A DNA stretch of 64,000 nucleotides from NCBI RefSeq assembly GCF_017377745.1, contig NZ_JAFVMG010000011.1, forward strand, positions 1-64,000. Reading direction: 5' to 3'. This document shows positions 54,734 through 62,453 of the stretch, piece after piece (the stretch's first letter is position 1; the number at the start of each line of letters is the position of its first letter). Position numbers and translations under genes: made by a program. The notes below the pieces were generated by a model. That model searched no databases and was not told the origin of the DNA. It worked only from the letters and a program-made list of their open reading frames with translations. Origin of the DNA: Acetobacter suratthaniensis (lineage in GTDB: Bacteria > Pseudomonadota > Alphaproteobacteria > Acetobacterales > Acetobacteraceae).

Positions 54734-55966
54734 ATGTCCGAACCGTCTTCTCCTTCTCTTTTCAGCCAACCGGGGCTGCCTGCTGTTCTCGGTGGGCGCG
54801 CGCTCTCGGCTTTTGCGGCACAAGTACTGGCTGTGGCCGTAGGCTGGCAGATTTACGCCCTGACCCACAGCACTGCAGCGCTAGGTTTTGTCGGGTTGGC
54901 GCAGTTTCTGCCCATGTTCGCGCTGATTTTACCCGCAGGCCACGCCGCCGATCAGCACAACCGCCAGAAAATCGTTCTGACCTGCCAGATCATCGAAATG
55001 CTGGCGACCGCCGCCACAGCCTATGCGGCTTTCACCCACAACCTGACGCCGGGCATGCTGTATGCGCTGGTGGCGTTGTTTGGAGCGTGCAAGGCTTTTG
55101 AAATGCCTGCCCAGCAGACATTTCTCCCCTCTCTGGTCTCACCCGCCCTGTTTCCCCGCGCCACGGCTCTGTCTGCCTCGCTGTTTCAGGTAGCCAGCAT
55201 TGCCGGGCCATCGCTCGGGGGGCTGCTTTACGGTGCGGGGGCAGCGCTCTGTTACAGCCTGTGCGCCGCAGGGTTTGCACTGGCGGCACTGGCAACAGCC
55301 TCGCTGTCCATCACGCGCCCTGCCAAAGCGCGCCAGCCTGCAACACTGGCCAGTGTCTTTGGCGGCATTGCCTTCCTGCGCCGCAAGCCCGCCATGCTGG
55401 GTGCGATCTCGCTTGATCTGTTTGCCGTGCTGCTGGGCGGGGCGACCGCCATGCTGCCGGTTTTTGCCACCGATATTCTGCATGCCGGCCCAGTGGCCCT
55501 TGGCCTACTGCGCGCGGCCCCCGCTGTGGGCGCGCTGCTGGTTGCCGCCATTCTGGCCCGCCATCCGCTGGGCCGCCATGCCGGGTTGTGGATGTTTGCA
55601 GCCGTAGGCATTTTCGGTCTGGCCACCATTGTCTTTGGCCTGTCCCGTTCGGCGTGGCTTTCCGTCATCATGCTGGCGATCCTGGGGGGGGCTGATGTTG
55701 TTAGCGTGATGGTGCGCGGCGCTCTGGTGCAGCTTGGCACCCCGGATGAAATGCGCGGCCGGGTTTCCGCCGTAAACATGCTGTTTATCGGCTCATCCAA
55801 CCAGCTTGGCGAATTCGAAAGCGGAATGCTGGCGTCGCTGGCCGGGCCTGTGGGGGCAGTCGTTCTGGGGGGTGTGGGCACGCTGCTGGTGGCAGCGGGC
55901 TGGATGTTTCTCTTTCCCGGCCTGCGCAAACTCGACCGGCTGGAAGACATTAGCCCCGAAAGCTGA
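54734..55966 (+). CDS. MFS transporter (EntS/MFS_3-like exporter)
   Basis: 410 residues, about 12 membrane helices. The loop ADQHNRQKIVLTCQ after helix 2 is the usual MFS motif region, and FEMPAQQTFLPSLVSPALFPRATALSASLFQVASIAGPSLGG is the pattern of the enterobactin-exporter group (EntS-like). GTPDEMRGRVSAVNMLFIGSSNQLGEFESG is conserved in that group. Substrate is unknown; a siderophore or drug role is possible. The ATG at 54734 follows a 232-bp gap after tRNA-Gln and has no strong ribosome site. A clear terminator follows. Confidence 0.88.
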   Translation: MSEPSSPSLFSQPGLPAVLGGRALSAFAAQVLAVAVGWQIYALTHSTAALGFVGLAQFLPMFALILPAGHAADQHNRQKIVLTCQIIEMLATAATAYAAFTHNLTPGMLYALVALFGACKAFEMPAQQTFLPSLVSPALFPRATALSASLFQVASIAGPSLGGLLYGAGAALCYSLCAAGFALAALATASLSITRPAKARQPATLASVFGGIAFLRRKPAMLGAISLDLFAVLLGGATAMLPVFATDILHAGPVALGLLRAAPAVGALLVAAILARHPLGRHAGLWMFAAVGIFGLATIVFGLSRSAWLSVIMLAILGGADVVSVMVRGALVQLGTPDEMRGRVSAVNMLFIGSSNQLGEFESGMLASLAGPVGAVVLGGVGTLLVAAGWMFLFPGLRKLDRLEDISPES

Positions 55967-56001
55967 ACAGCCGGGGGTAATCACCCTGTGTCACGGACAT
56001 G

Positions 56002-56039
56002 AAAAAACCGCGCTGGCTTTAAAACCAGCGCGGTTTTTT
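56002..56039. terminator. Strong bidirectional terminator between the MFS gene and HU
   Basis: AAAAAA then CCGCGCTGG (56008-56016), eight-base loop, CCAGCGCGG (56025-56033), then TTTTTT. Both strands have a T run after the stem, so it ends both convergent transcripts. Confidence 0.97.
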
Positions 56040-56076
56040 ATCGGCTCTGCCTGAACAGACGAAATGACAGTATGTG

Positions 56077-56346
56077 TCAGACCGCTTTTTTCAGGTTAGG
56101 GCTGGCCTTGAAACGTACGGTCTTGCCCGCCTTGACCTTGACGGGTTCGCCCGTGCGCGGGTTCAGCGCCTTACGGGCCTTTGTCTTGCGAACCGTGAAC
56201 GTACCGAAAGAAGGCAGGGTAAAACCGCCTTCGCGCTTGAGTTCCTGCACGATCGCGTCAATCAGATCATTGGCGGCCTGATTGGCGGCAACACCGGTGC
56301 AGTTGATCGAATCCTGGATCACCGCCGCAATAAAGGCTTTGCTCAT
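56077..56346 (-). CDS. HU-family DNA-binding protein
   Basis: Small nucleoid protein that bends DNA as a dimer. 89 residues with SKAFIAAVIQDSINCTGVAA, FTLPSFGTFTVRKTKARKALNPRTGEP (beta-arm start with the conserved RxxRNP-like region) and VKAGKTVRFKASPNLKKAV. It is close to alphaproteobacterial HU. AGGGAGCC lies upstream of the ATG. It has its own promoter region in AT-rich DNA. Confidence 0.93.
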   Translation of the reverse strand: MSKAFIAAVIQDSINCTGVAANQAANDLIDAIVQELKREGGFTLPSFGTFTVRKTKARKALNPRTGEPVKVKAGKTVRFKASPNLKKAV

Positions 56347-56791
56347 CGAGTTTCTGGCTCCCTATTTTTCAGACAGAATTTTAGAGACAATAATTACCTG
56401 GCCGTGACGCCCATACTTTATGGGCTTGTAGTCATGTTTTGCTGAAAAACCAACCCAAAAATGTGGCCGGTTTCGATTCTTTCCGACAGGGACAGCAGAA
56501 AGGACGGTATCATTTTTCAGTATTCATCCCGCCCCATAACGGAAAGGGTATCAAAACCGCTATTTACCGGCGGTTATCCAGCTTTTCAGGGGAGAGAGCC
56601 GCAAGAGCTTTCTGCGTAAAAAATAAATTAATTACTCTTTCTGTTCTCCTTATTATTACAAAAAAATACACCTCCATTGTCTATTTTTTACTCGTAATAA
56701 CCCCGGCACCCTGCCTGCCTTTTATGGGGATCTGAGGGGCGTCACAATCAGCGGAAAATATGTTGTATTTTATTTATTCCACTATTTTTTA

Positions 56792-56820
56792 TTGACTAAT
56801 AAAATAAAGCACCATAAAGA
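56792..56820 (+). promoter_or_regulatory. Near-consensus promoter
   Basis: TTGACT (56792-56797), 17-base spacer, TAAAGA (56815-56820). The -35 matches five of six and spacing is optimal. Transcription would start near 56827 and read through a 25-codon frame into the small ORF at 57022, giving a leader of about 195 bases. Confidence 0.65.
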
Positions 56821-56893
56821 TTCGTCCCATTGGCGCGCAAAGGGCTGCCACAGCCACCGCGCGCGTTAACACCACGCTGTCAGGAAAGTTCCC

Positions 56894-56971
56894 ATGACCC
56901 CCGCACGAATGCGATGCCCGCCGCGATGTCTCGCGGTTTCAACCAAGCAGGCTTTTCCCTTTCCCGGCTGA
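56894..56971 (+). CDS. Possible 25-residue leader peptide
   Basis: ATG 56894 has AGGAAAG eight bases upstream and reads to TGA 56971. The peptide is basic with two Cys and ends FPFPG. Its place between a strong promoter and the next small ORF suggests a leader or upstream ORF. No family is known and it may be chance. Confidence 0.3.
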   Translation: MTPARMRCPPRCLAVSTKQAFPFPG

Positions 56972-57021
56972 GTACAGCATCTGGCCGGGAGCAGATTTTT
57001 CCCGAACCAGGATACAGAACT

Positions 57022-57228
57022 ATGCGTGACTCCATCATTCTTGAAATCAACGGCGTTTTTGTCGGCACTGTCATTTCTTCGGGCAACCCGCGCCAGAAAC
57101 GCTTTTACGCCGTGCATGAAAGCGTTCATGCCCTGCATAACCACGTTTTTTCAGACCGGGACGATATTCGCCGTCTGATTATCGGGCATTTTCATCATTC
57201 AGCGCCTCGGATCGCCCAGCCTGCCTGA
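57022..57228 (+). CDS. Small protein of 68 residues, unknown function
   Basis: ATG 57022 has AGGA nine bases upstream. The product begins MRDSIILEINGVFVGTVI and continues with KRFYAVHESVHALHNHVFSD and DDIRRLIIGHF, a compact domain with beta-strand then helix pattern and many His. It could begin earlier in frame (ATG 56914). It overlaps the 3' end of lysR by 50 bases on the opposite strand. The regular hydrophobic pattern and the promoter upstream argue for a real gene. Not recognised. Confidence 0.55.
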   Translation: MRDSIILEINGVFVGTVISSGNPRQKRFYAVHESVHALHNHVFSDRDDIRRLIIGHFHHSAPRIAQPA

Positions 57229-58222
57229 GCAGTTCGCGAATGAAAATCTGGAGCACGTTGCGGCTCTGATCAATGGCCCTGAACGCAATATAATGTTGCG
57301 AAACAAAGTAATAGACAGAGGGCTGGATAGGCCGCAACCGGCCCTCGCGCCGGTAGGGAGCGGCGGACTGCTCTGGCAGAAAGCCAATGAACCGGCCTGA
57401 GAGAATCATCATCAACTGTGCTTCCATATGCACAATGCTGCCACTGGCGCGTGGATGGTTGATGCGTTGCAGGTCTTCCAGTTTGCGATACGCCCGCACG
57501 GAAAAACGCGCACGGTCTATCATGTCCTTGGTAATCCGCTCATCCGCCATATCAAAAAACGGATGGCCCTGCCCGCAATAAAGGGCATGTGGCTCCTCGC
57601 ATAAAGGCAGATAACGCACACCCGGCGCATGGCGGGCAAACGGGCCAATCGCGACATCCCGCGTGCCATCCGCCACCTGCAGCTCCAGATCCTGCGGGAT
57701 CCCCAGTTGCAAATCAACATGCACGGTGGATACCTGATCAATCACGCGGGCCAGCACATCCTGCAAGGCTATATCGGGGTTGTTGATAATCCCGCCGATA
57801 CTGCCAATCCGTAGCCGCCCTCCCAGTTCCTGCGGTGCCTGACTGACACGGGCCTGAAAAAGTTCAATACTTTCAAAAAGATCCTGTATGGCGTCCAGCG
57901 TTTCCTGACCAAAGGCCGTCAGGCGAAAACCCTTGCGCCCCCGCAGGCACAATGCCCCGCCCAGACGCTGCTCAAGCGAGGCCAGATGCGTGCTAAGCGT
58001 GGACTGGCTGAGATTGAGAGCAATCTGTGCCGCAGCAAAGCTGCCGGTTTCAGCCAGAACAGCAAAAACCCGCAACAGGCGCAGGTCTATATTATCAAGC
58101 CGCCTGACACGCGTTGCCCCCGAAACAACGCGTTTGGGCGGAAAGCCCGGCTCCGCAGGCGGTGTCTTGTGCCTGCGGGCCGGGCCGGAAGAAGGGGAAC
58201 GCTGCTCTGGATTATCGCTCAT
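57179..58222 (-). CDS. LysR-family transcriptional regulator
   Basis: 347 residues. A basic, Pro/Ser-rich N-terminal tail of about 40 residues precedes the winged helix (IDLRLLRVFAVLAETGSFAAA, NLSQSTLSTHLASLEQRLG), then a substrate-binding domain. The ATG at 58222 lies inside the end of the ureohydrolase gene before it, overlapping 11 bases, so it is the last gene of the catabolic operon and likely regulates it. AGGA is three or four bases before the start, a short spacing. The start 126 bases further upstream would overlap far more. Its ligand is probably a guanidino substrate or product, by context. Confidence 0.9.
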   Translation of the reverse strand: MSDNPEQRSPSSGPARRHKTPPAEPGFPPKRVVSGATRVRRLDNIDLRLLRVFAVLAETGSFAAAQIALNLSQSTLSTHLASLEQRLGGALCLRGRKGFRLTAFGQETLDAIQDLFESIELFQARVSQAPQELGGRLRIGSIGGIINNPDIALQDVLARVIDQVSTVHVDLQLGIPQDLELQVADGTRDVAIGPFARHAPGVRYLPLCEEPHALYCGQGHPFFDMADERITKDMIDRARFSVRAYRKLEDLQRINHPRASGSIVHMEAQLMMILSGRFIGFLPEQSAAPYRREGRLRPIQPSVYYFVSQHYIAFRAIDQSRNVLQIFIRELLRQAGRSEALNDENAR

Positions 58223-59177
58223 TGTTCCTGAAATACAGGATCCGGCCGATGAGATTAAGCAGAAGCTGCGCCGCCAGAATGGGGGTGATGCGCGCGGGGT
58301 CGTAATCAGGGGCGACCTCCACCAGATCAATCCCGGCAATACGGCCACGCGCGGCTAGACCCGCCAGAAACTCCAGCATTTCATAATACAGGAATCCGCC
58401 GTGGCTGGGTGTGCCCGTGCCGGGTGCTATGGAGGGGTCGAACCCGTCAATATCAATCGACACGTAATAGTTCACCCCGGCGGGAATCCGCTCCAGCAGG
58501 GCATCAACCCCCATCTCGCGCACCTGCCGCACGCTCAGAATATCCGAGCCAAACCCACGGGCATCGTCATACCCTTCACGCGCGGTGGATGACACGTTGC
58601 GGATACCGATCTGGGTCATGCCCGTAATATGTGACCGTTCCGCAGCCCGGCGCATGGGGTTGCCATGCCCGTGGCGCACACCATGCCGCTCATCCACAAA
58701 GTCCAGATGGGCATCTATCTGCACAAGGTGCATGGGCGGCTGGTCATCGAACGCGCGAATACAGGGGATATTGATCGAATGATCGCCCCCCAGCACCACC
58801 GGCAGCGCCCCTGCGGCCAGAATGGCACGCACCCCGGCTTCTATGCCTGCATGGCTGCGTTCGGTATCGGTGTGGACAATATCGGCATCGCCTATATCGA
58901 CAATCCGGCAGCCCTCTCCGCCCAGATAAACCCGGTCATCCTCATGATCGTACGCGCCCGCATGGCCAAAGGCGAACAGGGTGGACGCCTCGCGGATACT
59001 ACGTGGCCCGAAACGCGCGCCAGCACGCCACTGGGTGCCGCCATCAAACGGCGCGCCCAGAATGGCAATATCCGCATCAATGGCCGACCAGTCTGTCTGG
59101 ATCGGGTATTTACCAAAGCTGCAAATACCAACAAACGGCAGATTGAGCCTGCCGCTATCGTAACCGTTAGCGCTCAT
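58212..59177 (-). CDS. Ureohydrolase (agmatinase/arginase family), second of a pair
   Basis: Binuclear-metal hydrolase that removes urea from a guanidino group. From ATG 59177 it has 321 residues. Metal ligands are all present: His133 (GGDHS), Asp155, His157, Asp159 (DAHLD) and Asp242, Asp244 (SIDIDGFDP). The segment DERHGVRHGHGNPMRRAAE is the substrate-side loop of an uncharacterised agmatinase-like branch. The ATG overlaps the stop of the first ureohydrolase by four bases. The pair is only distantly alike, so they are not a recent duplication. Substrate unknown; agmatine is one option, creatine-like acids another. Confidence 0.88.
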   Translation of the reverse strand: MSANGYDSGRLNLPFVGICSFGKYPIQTDWSAIDADIAILGAPFDGGTQWRAGARFGPRSIREASTLFAFGHAGAYDHEDDRVYLGGEGCRIVDIGDADIVHTDTERSHAGIEAGVRAILAAGALPVVLGGDHSINIPCIRAFDDQPPMHLVQIDAHLDFVDERHGVRHGHGNPMRRAAERSHITGMTQIGIRNVSSTAREGYDDARGFGSDILSVRQVREMGVDALLERIPAGVNYYVSIDIDGFDPSIAPGTGTPSHGGFLYYEMLEFLAGLAARGRIAGIDLVEVAPDYDPARITPILAAQLLLNLIGRILYFRNNER

Positions 59178-60133
59178 GCGCCCCTCCCCGCAGCAATCGC
59201 GCACAGCAGTTCAAACATGATGGTTGCCCCGGCCAGAGAGGTAACACCCCCCACATCAAACGGCGGCGAAACCTCCACAACATCAGCCCCGACAATGTCG
59301 AGCCCGTTCAGCCCCCGGATCATGCGCTGGGCCTCCCGCGTAAGAAAACCGCCAGCTTCAGGCGTGCCGGTGCCAGGCGCCACGGCGGGATCAAGGCAGT
59401 CCACATCGAACGAAATGTAAACCGGGCCATCGCCCACACGCGCACGAATGGCCTGCACGATCCCGTCCGGCCCGAGTTCGGTCGCCTCGTCCATCAGAAT
59501 CAGGCGAAAACCGGCATTCCGGGCGTAATCGTAATCACGCGGGGTGTACAATGAGCCACGCAGGCCGATCTGGAGCGTGCGCTCACAGTCAATCAACCCT
59601 TCTTCCACCGCCCGACGGAACGGCGTACCGTGGGTGTAACGGTTCTTGCCGAAATACGAATCCGCCGTATCGGTATGGGCGTCAAAATGGATCAACCCCA
59701 CCGGACGCTCCGCCGCAAGGCCACGCAGAATGGGCAGGCTGACCAGATGATCGCCTCCCGCCGCCACAGGAATGGCCTTGGCAGCGGCAATGCGGGCAAA
59801 ATGGCGGGTAATCAGGTCAAGACTGTCCATCACGTCAAACGGGTTGACCGGGCAATCGCCTATATCCGCGACTTTCAGCACCTCATACGGTGCAATACCA
59901 TTGGCATTGACCTGCCGCATAAGCGATGAGGCATTGCGCAGTTCACGCGGGCCATGCCGCGCACCTGAGCGGTTGGTGGTGCCGCCATCATACGGAATGC
60001 CGGTAAAGACGACATCATACCCTTCCGGGCTGGTTGCCTGCGGCAGGCGCATGAACGTTGGCACCCCGGCAAAACGCGGCACCATGCTGGCATCGGCCAC
60101 CTGCGTTTCTGTGCCGTGCGGTTGGCTGCTCAC
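59174..60133 (-). CDS. Ureohydrolase (agmatinase/guanidinobutyrase-like), first of a pair
   Basis: 319 residues, with the family metal sites: His129 (GGDHL), Asp151, His153, Asp155 (DAHTD), Asp243 and Asp245 (SFDVDCLDP). GIPYDGGTTNRSGARHGPREL near residue 45 and TPEAGGFLTREAQRMIRGL resemble guanidinobutyrase and agmatinase enzymes. Its ATG overlaps the creatininase stop by four bases and its stop overlaps the next ureohydrolase, so the three proteins are made in a fixed ratio. Two adjacent unlike ureohydrolases could form a mixed oligomer. Confidence 0.9.
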   Translation of the reverse strand: MSSQPHGTETQVADASMVPRFAGVPTFMRLPQATSPEGYDVVFTGIPYDGGTTNRSGARHGPRELRNASSLMRQVNANGIAPYEVLKVADIGDCPVNPFDVMDSLDLITRHFARIAAAKAIPVAAGGDHLVSLPILRGLAAERPVGLIHFDAHTDTADSYFGKNRYTHGTPFRRAVEEGLIDCERTLQIGLRGSLYTPRDYDYARNAGFRLILMDEATELGPDGIVQAIRARVGDGPVYISFDVDCLDPAVAPGTGTPEAGGFLTREAQRMIRGLNGLDIVGADVVEVSPPFDVGGVTSLAGATIMFELLCAIAAGRGA

Positions 60134-60912
60134 AGCCCGAACTCCTTGCGCAGGGCGGCGGAAAGCAGGCGCACGTGGTCATCCATCAGCCACTGGCCCT
60201 TTTCCGCTGTTGACCCCTGCGCACGCGCCAGCACACCCGAGGCAGGCACCACGCCGGGGCGCAGGGGCCAGCGGTCATAAGTGGGGAAATCCGCCGGGCC
60301 ATCTGATGGCACTTTTTCCATATCTACCAGATCCTCGCGCAGCAGCAGCATGAGCGAGGTTTCAAGCAGGCTGGCATGTTCCAGCTCGGTACCGGGGAAC
60401 CCATCGGGGAACAGCCTGTCCAGCGTAGAACGCTCGACAAAATCCCAGTATTCCAGCCTCATGGCTACAAAATCCGTAATTCCGTCGCGGCGCAGTTCGC
60501 GCATGGCCAGATCAAGCCCTTCGACAGCAGGCCAGGCATTTTCAAAATGCCCGTTCACCAGCACCAGACGCCGCACGCCGTTATGCGCCAGACGGCAGAC
60601 CACATCGCGGATAACCAGAGACAGGGTTGCCGCATCCAGCCCGATACAGCCGGGAAACTGCTCCCCCCCACCCGAGCGGGGCTGTGATTTGTAGCCATAA
60701 GGCAGGGTGGGCGCCACAAGTCCGCCCAGTTCAGCGGCCACACAGTTGGCAACGCCAGTCGGCAGAACCTGATCGACATTCAGCGGCAGGTGCGGGCCAT
60801 GCTGCTCGGTGGCCCCCAGCGGCAGAAACACAACCGGATTGCGGGCAATCCGCTGCGCAAAATCAGGCCAACTCAGTTCGGCAAGCTGAACGGTTTCAGA
60901 CATGATGACCAT
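60130..60912 (-). CDS. Creatininase-family amidohydrolase
   Basis: Opens a cyclic amide; the best-known member turns creatinine into creatine. The 260 residues keep the metal ligands in order: Glu36, His38, Asp47 (ATEQHGPHLPLNVDQ), then His122 and Glu124 (NGHFENAWP). GHFEN matches GHYEN of Pseudomonas creatininase rather than the GHGGN of other family branches. Further stretches (YGYKSQPRSGGGEQFPG, RLEYWDFVE, ETSLMLLLREDLVD) are also of the creatininase type. Start may be ATG 60912 or ATG 60903; AAGGA lies just before. No creatinase (M24-like) gene follows; ureohydrolases do. Confidence 0.9.
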   Translation of the reverse strand: MVIMSETVQLAELSWPDFAQRIARNPVVFLPLGATEQHGPHLPLNVDQVLPTGVANCVAAELGGLVAPTLPYGYKSQPRSGGGEQFPGCIGLDAATLSLVIRDVVCRLAHNGVRRLVLVNGHFENAWPAVEGLDLAMRELRRDGITDFVAMRLEYWDFVERSTLDRLFPDGFPGTELEHASLLETSLMLLLREDLVDMEKVPSDGPADFPTYDRWPLRPGVVPASGVLARAQGSTAEKGQWLMDDHVRLLSAALRKEFGL

Positions 60913-60919
60913 ATTCCTT

Positions 60920-60975
60920 CTGTTTTTAAAAACAGTGTTTTTTTAAAGATTCTTGAAGCACTGATTTTTTCAGTG
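60920..60975. repeat. Two palindromes in the gap before creatininase
   Basis: CTGTTTTTAAAAACAG (60920-60935) is a perfect 16-base palindrome just upstream of the creatininase ribosome site. CACTGA-TTTTT-TCAGTG (60959-60975) overlaps the stop of the SDR gene. This is the only sizeable gap in the otherwise overlapping operon and it is AT-rich. It could be an operator, an internal promoter or an RNA-processing site. No typical terminator T run follows the hairpins. Confidence 0.45.
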
Positions 60976-61683
60976 CATGGCGGCACCGCCATCAACACTC
61001 AGGCACTGGCCTGTAATGAACGCCGCATCCGCCGAGGCCAGAAACAGGGCCGCACGGGCTATTTCATCAGGCTGGCCAATACGCCCCATAGGATTGGCCA
61101 TGTCCTGCGCACGGGTTTTTTCGTCCTGTGCATCAAAGTTGAGCAGCGGTGTATCCACCGGGCCGGGTGCGATCGCATTCACCCTGATACGCGGCCCCAG
61201 TTCGCGCGCCCATGAGCGTGTAAGCGAGAGCATGGCCCCTTTGGTAGCGCAGTAGAGAGACGCACCAGCCCGGCCCAGATACGCCAGTTCCGATGCAATA
61301 TTGAGAATGCACCCTCCCGCCCCCATGAACGGCAGGGCCGCCTGCGCCACCAGAACCGGCGCACGCAGATTGACCGCCAGCGTCAGGTCCAGCGCCTGCT
61401 GCGTAATCTGCGCCAGTTCCTGTTCCAGCATGATACCAGCACAGTTCACCACCACATCAAGACGCCCATCCAGCCGGGCAGCCGCCTGCCGCACCGCATC
61501 GGCCACAGCGTGTGGGGCTGCCAGATCAACTGGAATAATCTCGCACGCTCCCGTATCGCCTGCGTTGATATCCAGCCCCACAACGCGCCCGCCTTCAGCC
61601 TGCCATGCCTGCGCAATGGCCCGCCCGATCCCCGAGGCTGCCCCTGTTACCAGCACATGCTGGCCTGTTTTGCACTCACGCAT
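60970..61683 (-). CDS. Short-chain dehydrogenase/reductase
   Basis: Classical SDR of 237 residues. NAD(P) motif TGAASGIG, NCAGI, the catalytic Ser in LNIASELAYLG, and YCATK (Tyr/Lys) are intact, with PGPVDTPLLNF. A basic residue pattern for NADP is not obvious (GLDINAGD suggests NAD). Substrate unknown. It ends 58 bases before creatininase and begins 11 bases after another SDR. Confidence 0.9.
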   Translation of the reverse strand: MRECKTGQHVLVTGAASGIGRAIAQAWQAEGGRVVGLDINAGDTGACEIIPVDLAAPHAVADAVRQAAARLDGRLDVVVNCAGIMLEQELAQITQQALDLTLAVNLRAPVLVAQAALPFMGAGGCILNIASELAYLGRAGASLYCATKGAMLSLTRSWARELGPRIRVNAIAPGPVDTPLLNFDAQDEKTRAQDMANPMGRIGQPDEIARAALFLASADAAFITGQCLSVDGGAAMH

Positions 61684-61694
61684 GATCCCCGCCC

Positions 61695-62453
61695 CTAAAA
61701 CGGATGTTCGCCACGATCGACGCCAAATGTCTGCCCGGTAATGCTGGCGGCAAAGGGCGATGCCAGAAACAGATACGTGCAGCTGATATCATCAGGGTTC
61801 ATAAAACCAGAGAGAGCCTGCCCATCCAGTATCGCCTGCATCAACACGTCTTCTTCCTTGCCCGAACGCTCAGCCATGGCCGTAAGCGAACGGAGGGATG
61901 CCTCGGTTCTCACCCAGCCGGGAGCAACGGCATTCACGCGGATTGCGCGTGGCCCAAGCTCCTTTGCCCATGTTTTTGTCAGGCCGATAAGCGCATGTTT
62001 GGAGGCCACATACGCCCCGAATAGTGGCTCGGCCACACGCCCCCAGATAGACGCCGTGTTAATAATACACCCGCCCGCAACCATATGCGGCAGGGCCAGC
62101 CGGGTTACATGATAAGTACCCACGATGTTGGTGTGGATCACCTGCTCGAACAGGCTGACGGTCTGCTCATCCTGTGCGGTAACAGGGGTCAGGCGCTCCA
62201 GCCCTGCATTGTTGACCAGCACATCCACCTGCCCATGATCGCGCAGAATATCGGCCATGGCAGCAGCATTGCCAATATCAGCCACATAACCACGCGCGCC
62301 GAGTGTGGCCGCAACGTCTGGCATGGTTTCATCTTGCGCAACAAGGCTGAGCGAAGCCCCGGCCGCGGCAAAAGCCTGTGCGATACCAAGCCCTATGCCC
62401 CGGCTGGCCCCCGTAATCAGAACTGACCGGCCAGAAAAATCGAACGTATTCAT
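61695..62453 (-). CDS. Short-chain dehydrogenase/reductase
   Basis: 252 residues with TGASRGIG, NNAG, Ser in INTASIWGR and YVASK, all needed for catalysis. The loop GWVRTEASLRSLTAMAERSGKEED is longer than usual and probably shapes the substrate pocket. It is clearly different in sequence from the SDR after it, so two separate oxidation steps or a mixed complex are possible. Its ATG overlaps the ABC ATPase stop by four bases. Confidence 0.9.
   Translation of the reverse strand: MNTFDFSGRSVLITGASRGIGLGIAQAFAAAGASLSLVAQDETMPDVAATLGARGYVADIGNAAAMADILRDHGQVDVLVNNAGLERLTPVTAQDEQTVSLFEQVIHTNIVGTYHVTRLALPHMVAGGCIINTASIWGRVAEPLFGAYVASKHALIGLTKTWAKELGPRAIRVNAVAPGWVRTEASLRSLTAMAERSGKEEDVLMQAILDGQALSGFMNPDDISCTYLFLASPFAASITGQTFGVDRGEHPF

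Larger units (their letters stand above)
56347..57021. other. 675-bp AT-rich intergenic region with a strong promoter
   Basis: Much more AT-rich than the rest of the window. It includes the HU start region, scattered T/A tracts and a near-consensus promoter given separately. A frame at 56439-56735 has no ribosome site or recognisable features and is not called. A 25-codon frame near the right end has a fair ribosome site. The AT-rich part could be a nucleoid-protein binding zone. Confidence 0.6.

Noticed and set aside
56439-56735. A 98-codon frame in the AT-rich region
   Set aside because: No ribosome site, mixed composition, crosses the AT-rich non-coding segment and shows no domain-like pattern.
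60913-62453. Guanidine riboswitch in the catabolic operon
   Set aside because: The only gap is 57 bases and lacks the conserved elements of guanidine riboswitches; a riboswitch could still exist upstream of the window.
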